Assembly (NCBI GenBank): GCA_963682055.1
Contig: OY821744.1
Location: 2,795,001 to 2,859,000, forward strand
DNA: 64,000 bases
Direction of reading: 5' to 3'
From: Primula veris
Lineage: Eukaryota > Streptophyta > Magnoliopsida > Ericales > Primulaceae
Shown piece by piece: positions 54,584-64,000 of this stretch. Positions within the stretch are counted from its first letter, which is position 1, and each line of letters begins with the position of its first letter. The notes beneath the pieces were generated by a model that saw only the letters and a program-made list of their open reading frames with translations, ran no database searches and was not told the origin of the DNA. The translations under genes were made by a program, and so were the position numbers.

Positions 54584-55175
54584 GAGCATCCGCATCTGAT
54601 CCCTCAAAACATAATTTTTTTTAAAATTTGATGATTATGGTATAAAAAGTGACATGTATCAGGAAACCTATAAATTCCCTAAATTTAAGAAAACACAAAA
54701 TTCGCATATGATTCCCTAAATTAATACTCTCTCCGTCCCTAAACAAATGTCCGATACGAAAATACATACAATTTTGACTGATAATTTTTTCATATTTAGA
54801 TTGCCGGAAAAAATTATTTCAAAAGTTAATCACGTAGTTGATGGTTAGAATTATATGATGAAATTTTCAATTTTTTCATTTCGGTAATTTTGATATAAAA
54901 ATTTTGATGGTCAAACTTGCATGTATTTTCGTAGGGGATACTTGTTTAGGGACGGAGGGAGTATAATAATAATAAACTATCATGAGGTCCACATTTTTGT
55001 GGTTATAATATTGTTATGATTATTAAAAGATAATAAAAAAATAAAAATAAATGTATGGTTATTATAAGAAAATTAATAAGTAAGCTGAAATTTTGTGTAA
55101 ATTTAAACGGTTTCTTAAAAGATATAAAATGCGTTATGTTTGAATAAATGTTTGAGTTAGCTGGTGCGGATGCTC
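54584..55175. mobile_element. Harbinger/Tourist-like element with TTA target duplication (592 bp)
   Basis: Termini GAGCATCCGCA and TGCGGATGCTC are inverted repeats, flanked by TTA at 54,581-54,583 and 55,176-55,178. It interrupts sequence continuous in unit A (around 25,695). Contains a nested Stowaway MITE. No transposase. Confidence 0.75.
54727..54961. mobile_element. Stowaway-like MITE nested in the Harbinger-like element
   Basis: 235 bp from CTCTCTCCGTCCC to GGGACGGAGGGAG with flanking TA. Same length as the unit A Stowaway at 24,119 but clearly diverged from it, so an independent insertion. Confidence 0.8.
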
Positions 55176-55856
55176 TTATGGACAATAATTGTTGTTACAA
55201 ACTTAAGATTTTCTCGATTAAAGACTTTCGAAACTGAATTGAGGAGCAAACTTGTGCAACTTATCAAATGATCATTTAATGAATTTGAATGGAAAGCCAA
55301 AAGCGCAAAGGGTTTGTGAAAACTAAACTTGCTAAGCCAAAAAAATAGCACTCCGTCGATTGCGTCCATACCATTAAGTTGTAAATGAGTAACGACCCTA
55401 GGGTCTGTTCAAGAGAGAAATGTTCATAGGAAGTAGGAGTACTACATAAACATACTAGAACTAGTATTATAAAGGATATTAGTAATACGAAAAACACTCG
55501 AGGGTAAAGCTAAGCATAGTAGTGGTTGCGAAATCTCAATCTTCTTCATTGTCGCAAACTTTATCATGCTTACCATTCCGTACTTGATACACCAAACAAG
55601 AACCATATAATCCAGAAGTAATCAATTACGATACAGCTATGCAATATAGCTCACCCACGACTCAAAGACGTTACAAAATCCAAGGCTGAGTTTCACCGAA
55701 CAAATAGATAAAAATGTTACATCATAAACCCAACATACATGAAATCATGGGATCCTGTAATATTTAAAGTTAGCATCTCTTTACAAAGAAGTTAATGATA
55801 TGACAAAAGATCAGATGAGGTCTTAGCTGAATAACCCTTACAACAGTTGTTACTCG

Positions 55857-55899
55857 CTAGTAATAGCCTTTACCCAAGCAATTTAGACATCTTTGCACC
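55857..55899 (-). pseudogene. Zinc-finger gene last exon, unit B sub-copy 1
   Basis: Reads G|VQRCLNCLGKGYY and stop, identical in protein to 26,364-26,406 with one synonymous change (CTC to CTA). Its neighbour exon is missing from this sub-copy: the matching sequence is deleted at about 56,145. The partner exon survives 5.3 kb away at 61,212-61,360 in the right order and phase. Confidence 0.65.
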
Positions 55900-57829
55900 C
55901 TACAATCAAAATCACATAAAGAATCAGATTATAATTTGTTAATTCTTCGTGTTTTATTTTTGTAGATAAGGTTTTATACCCTCCCTTTTTGGGGTTCTTA
56001 TAAACTCTTAATTACAACTATATTATTGTTTAATTGTTTTAGTTAATTAAGAACTTAGTTGAACTTGGTTGGCTGCAGCTTCTAAGCAGGTGAGGTAGTT
56101 TATTTGAGGCTATTAAAAGGCCCCATTCAGCTTTAAAATTTCATCGTGTCGCTTCCATATCATAGTTAAAAAGAGAACATAAGCGTGCTTATTTCAGTCT
56201 GAGAAAAAGGTTGCAATGTTCAAATTAAGATTTCTAGGGATCTTCGGCTTATTAAGTTTAGTAAATCCTAGGGCTTGTCTGGTTGCAGCATCTAAAGCTA
56301 ATTAGCTGAAATTTTTAGCTTCACAGAAAATGAGCTTGAAGATTATAGCGTATCCGTGCTAAAAGATCAGAAAAGCTCAGCGCTCAAGGGGGTCAGCTAA
56401 ATGGTTTCCAGCTTTTACACAAGAAAGAAATTGAGTTTATCTGCAACCAAACAAGCCCTAATAAACAAAGGTTGAAAATGAGATTAAAAGCCTCAAAGTT
56501 CTATAAAACTATAAAAATCTACAGTTATGTTATTAATTTAATTTTACAGCATAAAGTATTAAACACATACTCTATTTTTATTTTATTGATAGTATAACGT
56601 TCATAATTGGCAATTTTAAATTCTTGATTGAGATAAACGTAGTTATGGGAGACATTTTAGGTGAATTTTGAGAAAGATAAGGAATGGTGGAGAAGTCATG
56701 AAATACAGAAATAGTACTAATTCGAGTATTATACATTATCATTGATATAATAACTATTAAATAAATAAATAAAAAGAACAAAATACCAGACTTGGAAGGA
56801 TCGAAATTTGGACCCGAGCGTATGAATAGACTGAATGATCCACCACACTACCAAATGCTATAACTACAAAATTATGCACTACAATTAATAAATATCAAAT
56901 TAAAAGCTACATACATTTTTTTTTTTATTAAATAATATAAAATGTGATGTCTCTAACCACTGACAACTAAGCTTATCAGATATTTCACTTGAGTCAGGTT
57001 GGCCCCGTTAATAATCAACGTTTTTTTTTTTTTGCAAATCATGACTATTATAACTATCATAAGATTATATTTGAAAATATAAACCCGTGTTATTATTTTG
57101 CAGACATTCAAGATAATTAAACTTTCCCTCGTTCTGAAGAAATTTTTACTACGGAACAGTAAATTAGCAAACACAAACTAAACGAGGCTTTGTATGTATT
57201 CATGTTTGAGGGATTAGACCATGTTTAGGGGTTAGAGTTTATGATTTAGGGTTTAGTATATATGAACAATAAACGTACTTGTATATAAAAGATAAATGTA
57301 AAGAACTCAATTAGTTTGTTATTATATTTTTTATTTGAGAGTTTTAACACTTTCATCATCATATGAAGTTTTGTATTGTCATTTATAGTATAAGTGTACA
57401 AGCTCAGCTTTTACTAGTATAAGGGATTGATTGAGTGAACGAATACTTTACCTGTTAAACGATGTTTTTCTAAGGAGAGTCATATGTTTCGAACTTTTGA
57501 TTAATATTCCTTTAATATAAAACAAACATAAAACTGTGGCGTCTCTGACCGGCCGAGAACTAAGCTCATAAAATGTTTCACATGAGTCGAGTTAGTCCTT
57601 GTTAATGACCCATGTTCTTTTATGGTAAAGTTATGTTTGAAAATATAAACACAGAGTATTTATTACTATTTGAAAAAATTAAAAAGTATTAGTAGAAACT
57701 CTCTACAGTCATACCTTTGATACCATACTATAAAAGTATGATCATAGGGAGTTTATTCTTAAGCGGAGTTTTACATAGAAAATATCAAAATAATTATGTA
57801 TGTACATAAATAAAATACATGTATCTAGT
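55900..57829. other. Intron-like and unit-B-specific DNA
   Basis: 55,900-56,510 matches 26,407-26,650 joined to 27,320-27,670 of unit A and includes the GGGCTTGTTTGG MITE (56,271-56,458). 56,510-57,829 has no counterpart in unit A. It contains a ~70-bp direct repeat (GTCTCTrACC...ACTAAGCT...TTTCACnTGAGTC) at 56,947-57,015 and 57,539-57,605, hinting at a decayed LTR-type or tandemly duplicated element. No gene seen. Confidence 0.5.
56271..56458. mobile_element. MITE with GGGCTTGTCTGGTTGCAG termini
   Basis: Homologue of the unit A element at 27,439-27,624, with one terminal base changed (TCTGG) and matching right end CTGCAACCAAACAAGCCC. Confidence 0.75.
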
Positions 57830-58806
57830 TTAGAAATATTACAATATATAAGTTATTTTTATTTTGAACCGATATACTAGTAATTTTTATTATAGGGAGG
57901 TTCTGCCGTACCTGACAATTCCATGATTATATTTTTCTTAATTTAAAATACGAAGACTTCTTAGTCCATCATAATGCGTCAACTTGAAACTGCAACCACA
58001 AAATCATTGCAAATACCCAAAGCCTAACTCTTAACCACAAAAATGCTGGTTTATAAAAAAATAAGAATAAAATTGAAAATCGTAGCGTCATTACCTGACC
58101 AATTATATTAGTACTAGTAATCGTACCATACGTGTTTCGTGTATAATATATAATGGTATAAATATGATACCGGACAAATAAAGTTAACATTTTTAAAAAG
58201 TTTGCAAAAATAATGAAATGAATATCGTAAATTAACAACCGTATATAAACAGTAATATAATATTTATTGTTATAACAATATAAAAATACATGTATAATAA
58301 TTTTTTTACGAGATGAATTGAGATGTGTGGAAAATGGCATATTTGTTTACTTATTTATTTATTTGAATTGCATTACGATATTTGATTAATTAGTAAATTA
58401 GAATATAAGCATTTGTGAAAAAAAATGGGTAAAATTTGACAAGTTTCCGTTTTTTTGGGTTCATTTATATTAATAGTATGATACCGAGTCTTCCGCTCAA
58501 AATTATTGAACATTTAAATAAGGGTCGACAATTCCATGATTATATTTTTCTTAATTTCAAATATGAAGACTTCTTAGTCCATCATAATGAGTCAACTTGG
58601 AACAGCAACCACAAAATCAAAGAAGATCAAAAGACCATAGCAAATATCTCAAGTCCAACTCTTAACCACACAAATGCTAGTTTTCTTATCATCAATTCAG
58701 ATTGATAACACAGTATAGTATGGTATGGCATCTACATGAACCTTAGCTTAATTAGGTTGTGCCTATGCTAGGTTACTTATGTTTCCTTGTCAATTTTTAC
58801 AGTTTA
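57830..58806. repeat. Second unit B sub-copy of 24,715-25,690
   Basis: Follows unit A almost base for base (for example ATTATATTAGTACTAGTAAT at 24,980 and 58,100). With 53,985-55,500 it shows that unit B duplicated this region again. Ends at the Harbinger-like insertion. Non-coding. Confidence 0.75.
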
Positions 58807-60164
58807 GGCTCTGTTTGTTTCGTAGTAAAATATTTACGGATGGAAAATATTTTTCGGGTAAAGTTTTACGGTGCAAACTTTTGTTTGCATTTTATTTACG
58901 GGTGTTTGGTGCGTCAAAGGTTTCCCATAGGAATTCTATTGAAATTCAAAAATCTATTAGTTATTTAAATTAGACAAATTCGATGCATAAATAAATAAAC
59001 ATTGTTCATACTTTAAACAAAATATTTTAAGATGAAAAAAATCAAAAATTAACTAAAAGTCACAAAAATTAACTAAAAGTCACAAAAATGAATAAATTCG
59101 TGAAAGTTTAAAAATATTAGTGATTAAAATCATAATTATTTTGACGGGAAAAAAGCTAAAAGTTCGTCTACTTTTCTGAAAGGAACTTCGTCAACATGTA
59201 TAGGAAACTTAACCTAAACACATATTTTATTTCATATACGTCACTTATAATAACTTATAATTTTTCAACATATAAACTCATAAAATTATAACTATAGAAG
59301 ATATTATTGCCTTTTTTTAGCTTTTTCAAATTTTCATGGGTTTTTTAGATTTTTCGGAATTTTTTGTTTTATTTTTTCCATTTTTTTGTTATTTTTTAGA
59401 TTTTTTCCTATTTATTTATATTTTTATTGGTTAATTAGATTTTAGCTTTTTCAAATTTTTTTGGGTTTTTTAGTTTTTTCGGAATTTTTTGTTTTATTTT
59501 TTCCATTTTTTTGTTATTTTTTAGATTTTTTCCTATTTATTTATATTTTTATTGGTTAATTAGATTTTAGCTTTTTCAAATTTTCTTGGGTTTTTTTAGA
59601 TTTTTCGGAATTTTTTGTTTTATTTTTTAGATTTTTTCCTATTTATTTATATTTTTATTGGTTAATTAGATTTTAGCTTTTTCAAATTTTCTTGGGTTTT
59701 TTAGATTTTTCGGAATTTTTTGTTTTATTTTTTAGATTTTTTCCTATTTATTTATATTTTTATTGGTTAATTAGATTTTAGCCTTTTCAAATTTTCTTGG
59801 GTTTTTTAGATTTTTCGGATTTTTTTTTATTTTTTTTCCATTTTTGTTATTTTTTAGAATTTTTCGTGTTTTTCCTTTTTTTTTTTTTGGTTAGTAGATA
59901 GAATTGGACTAATTATTAAATAATTTTGAAAGAATAAACCTATAATTAATAATAGTTATAATACTAGTATTAGAAATAATATAAAAAAGGCTCCGTAAAC
60001 CGTTTACAACTTTATTTGCGGGGTAATCGTTTTTCCCAATTTTACTGGATATGTGGGAAAAGTTTTCCCCAAAAAAATGTTTTACGTTAAACCAATCACC
60101 CGAAAAATCTATTTTACCCGTAAATGTTTGTTTACTCCTATTTTACCCCAAAACAAACAGAGCC
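58807..60164. mobile_element. Harbinger/Tourist-like element with TTA target duplication (1,358 bp)
   Basis: Terminal inverted repeats GGCTCTGTTTGTTT ... AAACAAACAGAGCC, inner arms also complementary (TAAAATATTTACGG against CCCGTAAATG...TATTTTA). Flanked by TTA at 58,804-58,806 and 60,165-60,167. Unit A (25,683-25,690) is the empty site with a single TTA. No transposase; the middle is a T-rich tandem array (59,318-59,840). Confidence 0.85.
59318..59840. repeat. ~105-125-bp tandem repeat inside the Harbinger-like element (about 5 copies)
   Basis: Units start TTAGCTTTTTCAAATTTT near 59,318, 59,444, 59,567, 59,672 and 59,775 and contain GGGTTTTTTAGATTTTTCGG and TATTTTTATTGGTTAATTAG. Units 3 and 4 lack a ~20-bp segment present in units 1 and 2. 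Confidence 0.85.
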
Positions 60165-60167
60165 TTA

Positions 60168-61211
60168 ATTTAAACGATGTTACAAACTTAAGACTTTCTT
60201 GATTGAAGACTTTTGAAACAGAATTGAGGAGCAAACTTGTGCAACTTATCAAATGAACTTTTAATGAATTCGAATGGAAAGCCTCAAGCGCAAAGGGCTC
60301 GTGAAAACTAAACTTGCTAAGCCAAATAATAACACTCCCTCGATTGCGTCGATAACATTAAGTTGTAAATAAGTAACGACCCTAGGGCCTGTTCAAGAGA
60401 GATGTTCATAGGAAGTAGGAGTACTACAGAGACTTACTAGAACTAGTATTATAAAATTTCATAGTATTCATGCTAGAAAGAAAAGAAAAATTTGGCTTTC
60501 AAGCTGACCAACAAAACTTCTAAGTTTAAGAAGCCGGCTTTATTGTGTCTGCAGGAAATACTGGACTCATTTATCTTAAAACATATGCATTTTTAAGACT
60601 AGAAGATTAAAAAACCTAAGCTTTTTTTAACTGATTGAAAATTGCAAAAGATTAAAAAAATTAAGCTGAAGAACAAAATTTCTTTCATGAAGCAAACAAG
60701 CTAGTCTTGGAAACAGTACTCCTCGTATGCCTAATTGATGGTACGTGTTCTGTGTTCTTTAGGTCCCAATACATTGTATATTTTCCGTACCTCGAAGAAA
60801 GCTAAAGTGGTAAATTAACTAGAACAACTTCATTAAATGTGTGTTTTTTATCAAGTAGAAACATTTCATAGAATTAGGAATCACTTACTATCGAATAGCA
60901 CTTAGCAGACAGATTAGAAAAAATATTGATAGTATTTTCAGTCTGATCAAACTAGTTAGGTTATCTTGAATGGTGGGAAACAAAGGGGGACTATCTTTTA
61001 CGGGCGGATGAGTCCAACTTATAAGCAAAGAACTGAAACTGAGCTTATAAGCTGCAATCAAACTAATTAGGTTATCTTGATTGGTGGGAAACAAAAGGAG
61101 ACTATCTTTTAGGGGCGGATGAGTAGAACTTATAAGCAAAGAAATGAAACTAAGATTATAAGCTCCAATCAAACAAGTACTGATAGAGAGAGATGACACA
61201 GAGATTGTGAC
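60168..61211. other. Unit B spacer with a 116-bp tandem duplication
   Basis: 60,168-60,465 matches 25,690-25,985. 60,466-60,945 is unmatched AT-rich DNA. 60,950-61,065 and 61,066-61,181 are tandem copies of a segment present once in unit A (about 26,948-27,062). This makes a repetitive minus-strand open frame which is not a gene. Confidence 0.6.
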
Positions 61212-61360
61212 CTGTTGCCATCGCATGTCGGACAGAGGCATGGATTGATAACCACAGGATCAAACAGAGGAGACCATTCTATTGTTGATTTCCCATTGCA
61301 TAGTTTACACTTATAAAACCCCTTTCCTGTGCATACTCCACATGGTAAGGCAACCTTTTT
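61212..61360 (-). pseudogene. Zinc-finger gene penultimate exon, unit B sub-copy 2 (cysteines intact)
   Basis: Reads KKVALPCGVCTGKGFYKCKLC...INPCLCPTCDGN + AG, then a GTCAC donor. All CxxC pairs are kept, including CPTC, where unit A has Tyr. No last exon follows in this sub-copy; the only one downstream on this strand is at 55,857-55,899. If spliced across, the protein end would be complete. Upstream exons would lie right of the array, possibly beyond 64,000. Marked as a partial gene; it could be functional. Confidence 0.65.
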
Positions 61361-61553
61361 CTACTCCAATTTCAAAAACAGATAAAAAAAAATAGACAGT
61401 TCAGTTTATGCATATATGTAGTTATGTATGGTCACTTCCATATCATAGTTAAAAAGGGAGCATAAGCGGGCTTATTTCAGTCTGAGAAAAAGATTGCATC
61501 GTTCAAATTAAGATTTCTAGGGATCTTCGGCTTATTAAGTTTAGTAAATCCCA

Positions 61554-61739
61554 GGGCTTGTCTGGTTGCAGCATCTAAGCTAATTAGCTGAAATTTTTAG
61601 CTTCACAAAAAAGAGCTTGAAGATTCTAGCGTATTCATGCTAAAAGATCAGAAAAGCTCAGCGCTCAAGGGGGTCAGCTAAATGGTTTCCAGCTTTTACA
61701 CAAGAAAGAAATTGAGATTATCTGCAACCAAACAAGCCC
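61554..61739. mobile_element. MITE with GGGCTTGTCTGGTTGCAG termini (third copy)
   Basis: 186 bp, orthologous to 27,439-27,624. Confidence 0.75.
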
Positions 61740-61764
61740 TAATAAACAAAGCTTGAAAATGAGC

Positions 61765-63190
61765 TTAAAAGCCTCAAAGTTCTACCATAATCTCAAACAT
61801 AGAACCCTTTTCAGCTGCAAACTCCACGCAACACAATTTTTTCTACTAAAATTTAATAAACAAAACTTAAAAAAACAATTCAATTAAAAAAGTAGTGAAG
61901 TTAGTTTCATTGCTATCGGGGGTTATAAATCCTTATTAATCCCAGCATAATATAATATAACTTATAAGCAAAATAAAATAAAATGCGCTTAACAGCTGTA
62001 CTCAAACAACAAAAATCTCAAGTGTAAACCCTTCTAGCTTTGCGCATTCCATAAGGCAATTCAACCCTTTTCTACTTAAAATTCAATAAATAAATAAAGA
62101 CAGATAGGCAGTTTAGCTTAAATGCACTTTGGCTAATTTTAATGATAACATATGGTATTAAATCTCATTAAATCCTTAGAACTGTACAATATATAGTCAA
62201 ACATAGAAGGCAAGAACTCAAATGGGCATTAAATCTGCAGTCAAAACAAGCAGTGCTAAAACTCAAAATCTAAGACCCTTAAACCTTGCACATTCCACAT
62301 TACGATTCAACCTTTTCGTTACTCGAACTTCGAAGAAAATAAACAGTTTAATTTAAAATGTAGTTAAGTTAATTTTATCGGTAGCAGGGGGTATTATATC
62401 TCATTTAATCCCAACAACATATGGTAAAACACACAAGGAAAAAAGTGAAACTGTGCTTAAAAGCTGCAATCAAATAAGCACAACTAAAATCTCAAACATA
62501 GTAACGCTTTCCATTGCACATTTCAAATTTCTACTGAAACCAAAAATTAAAAAAATAACAAGAAAATGAGTTCTGTCTTAAAGGTACTGAAGTTAATTTC
62601 ATTGCGCACAGAAATAATAAAACCTACAACTTATAAGAAAAAAGTTAAAATGGGCTTAAAAGCTGCAGTTCAAACAAGCAGTACCCAATATCTCATTATA
62701 AAACCCAGGCAACACAATATTTTCTACTCAAACTCGGAAAAGTGGCAGAAAATAGTTCAGTTTACAGTGTACATAAGTTAGTTTCATTGGTAGCAGAGGG
62801 GTATAAAAAAAAAACGATCCAACCTTCAAGCAAAGAAAATTTAAAACGGGTTTAAAAGATGAAAACAAGCACTATTCAAATCTCAGATACTTATAATACA
62901 ACTTGGAAACACAATCTTTCCAAAACTCCAAAAAAATAGCAGAAAAGCAATTCAGTTTAAGGATACTGAAGTAAACCTCATTGGAAGCAGAGGTTACAAA
63001 ATCTCACTATTATCCCAACAAAATACTATTCAACTGATTAGCAAAGGGGTGTGAACACCTTATTAAGTCCCAACAAAATAATTATAATACTAACTATAAG
63101 CAAGCAAATTTAAATGGGCAAAGAAGCTGCATTTCAAACAAGCACTACCCAAATCTCAAAAACTTATAAAACCCACATTTTGAAAAGAAA
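61765..63190 (-). repeat. Tandem array of decayed exon-plus-intron units, unit B
   Basis: Colinear with 27,650-29,065 with few differences. The same ~7 diverged copies of the zinc-finger exon start and following intron. Confidence 0.6.
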
Positions 63191-64000
63191 ATATTACTTC
63201 GTCCATTCCGAATTATTTGTCCATCGTTGGTAGATTTTTATAGACATTGTAATCATTGGTGGAACTAAAACTGTTATTTTCGTAAATACGAGGGGTGCTC
63301 TAAAGTTGAAATCGATTGACATAAAAAATTTAAAAAAATGGTAAAAAGAATGGTTTTTTTCTAAATATAGGATGTTGAAGTTCCTATGAGTCTATTACTA
63401 GTTCCTCTCATCTATGAAATTATTTCATTGTATAATAGCTTAAATACCAATTGTACCTCTTATGTATTGAATTAAAATTTGTAATGAAAAACAATACAAA
63501 GTCTAAAGTTGAAACAATTGTTAGTTTGTTAGGTGAATTTTACAAATGGTAGAAACAATATGAAACATATATACATACACATATGCAATATTTAGCTAAG
63601 TAGCCCTTTTGGCTTGTGAGATACTCCACATATAAAGATATGTACAAATAGATACAAATACATATATATAGAGAGAAATATAGAAGCAATGTTAAGCTGA
63701 TTTATTTACCCTATTGTCTAATACTAGGTTAAATACCAATTAAACCTCTTATGTATTTAAATTAAAATTTGTAATGAAAAACAATACAAAGTCTAAAGTT
63801 GAAACAATTGTTAGTTTTTTTTAGGTGAATTTAACAAACAAAATATTACTAATAATCCCAACAAAAAAATATGAAATATAAAAGAGAACAATAGAAACAA
63901 AGTTAAGGTGATAAATATACCATATTGGCTATAGAGATGGAGCGGAGGAAGTTAGAGAGAGAGTGAAAACTCCGGTCAATGCTACTCCGACCACCGTCAC
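63191..64000. other. Right edge: end of unit B homology, then a 115-bp direct repeat and a possible exon
   Basis: 63,191-63,440 matches 29,080-29,330. From 63,441 the sequence is new: 63,443-63,555 and 63,728-63,840 are direct copies (AAATACCAATTrwACCTCTTATGTATT...). The GC-richer last 60 bases read on the minus strand as open sequence (TVVGVALTGVFTLSLTSS in one frame) and could be the first exon of the zinc-finger gene, but no ATG is inside the window. Confidence 0.4.

Larger units (their letters stand above)
53600..55856. other. Intergenic region, unit B, first sub-copy of 23,600-26,360
   Basis: Matches unit A except for loss of the 23,990-24,590 segment, a local ~110-bp duplication (54,185-54,300 / 54,300-54,410), and a nested MITE insertion at 54,584-55,175. 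The probable zinc-finger gene 3' UTR occupies about 55,530-55,856. Confidence 0.55.

Noticed and set aside
1..64000. CRISPR arrays, bacterial operons, tRNA genes
   Set aside because: None found. Direct repeats here are transposon or satellite type without CRISPR spacing, the genes have plant introns, and no cloverleaf with A and B boxes was recognised.

Overview
The window is nuclear DNA from a eudicot plant. It is AT-rich, its genes are split by GT-AG introns, and it carries an LRR receptor-like protein family, a plant BAHD acyltransferase, plant heparanase-like (GH79) genes, fragments of the ankyrin S-acyltransferase TIP1, a CDC26-TTM3 locus, a Sirevirus-type Copia element, a Cassandra-like LTR and many MITEs. 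I cannot name the species.

The layout is dominated by a large direct duplication. Unit A runs from 1 to about 29,350 and unit B from about 43,260 to 63,440. Both hold, in order, a TIP1 first exon (minus strand), a shared non-coding arm, a receptor-like protein gene (minus strand; 20,700-23,513 and 50,718-53,528) and the 3' exons of a small cysteine-rich DnaJ-type zinc-finger gene (minus strand). Between the units lies 29,350-43,260: a CDC26 ORF followed by a TTM3 ORF on the plus strand, an intact nine-exon heparanase-like gene, a second heparanase-like gene cut off after exon 4, and a TIP1 gene cut off after exon 2 that faces it. This convergent pair of half-genes is what the junction of a tandem duplication would look like, with one breakpoint in each gene.

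Unit A alone carries a BAHD acyltransferase whose last exon is interrupted by a 9.1-kb Copia element (5,895-15,032; AGCTT target duplication), then a Cassandra-like LTR, a receptor-like pseudogene and a TIP1 exon-1 fragment set between two identical 82-bp repeats. In unit B the matching 15.5 kb is absent and about 0.5 kb of filler DNA, including a CDC26 fragment, takes its place. Unit B has instead expanded a roughly 230-bp repeat from one copy to about ten. It has also gained a retroposon, two Harbinger-like elements with TTA target duplications and a further internal duplication.

The most interesting functional locus is CDC26-TTM3 (30,068-31,407). An APC/C subunit ORF and a triphosphatase ORF lie in the same orientation 539 nt apart, and I found no ATG between the CDC26 start and the TTM3 start. 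That fits the bicistronic mRNA known from Arabidopsis. The other coding material is mainly a case study in gene decay: exon shuffling, LRR gain and loss, a frameshifted receptor tail, and a zinc-finger gene whose last two exons survive in different sub-copies.

All similarities and counts were made by eye; no alignments or database searches were run.
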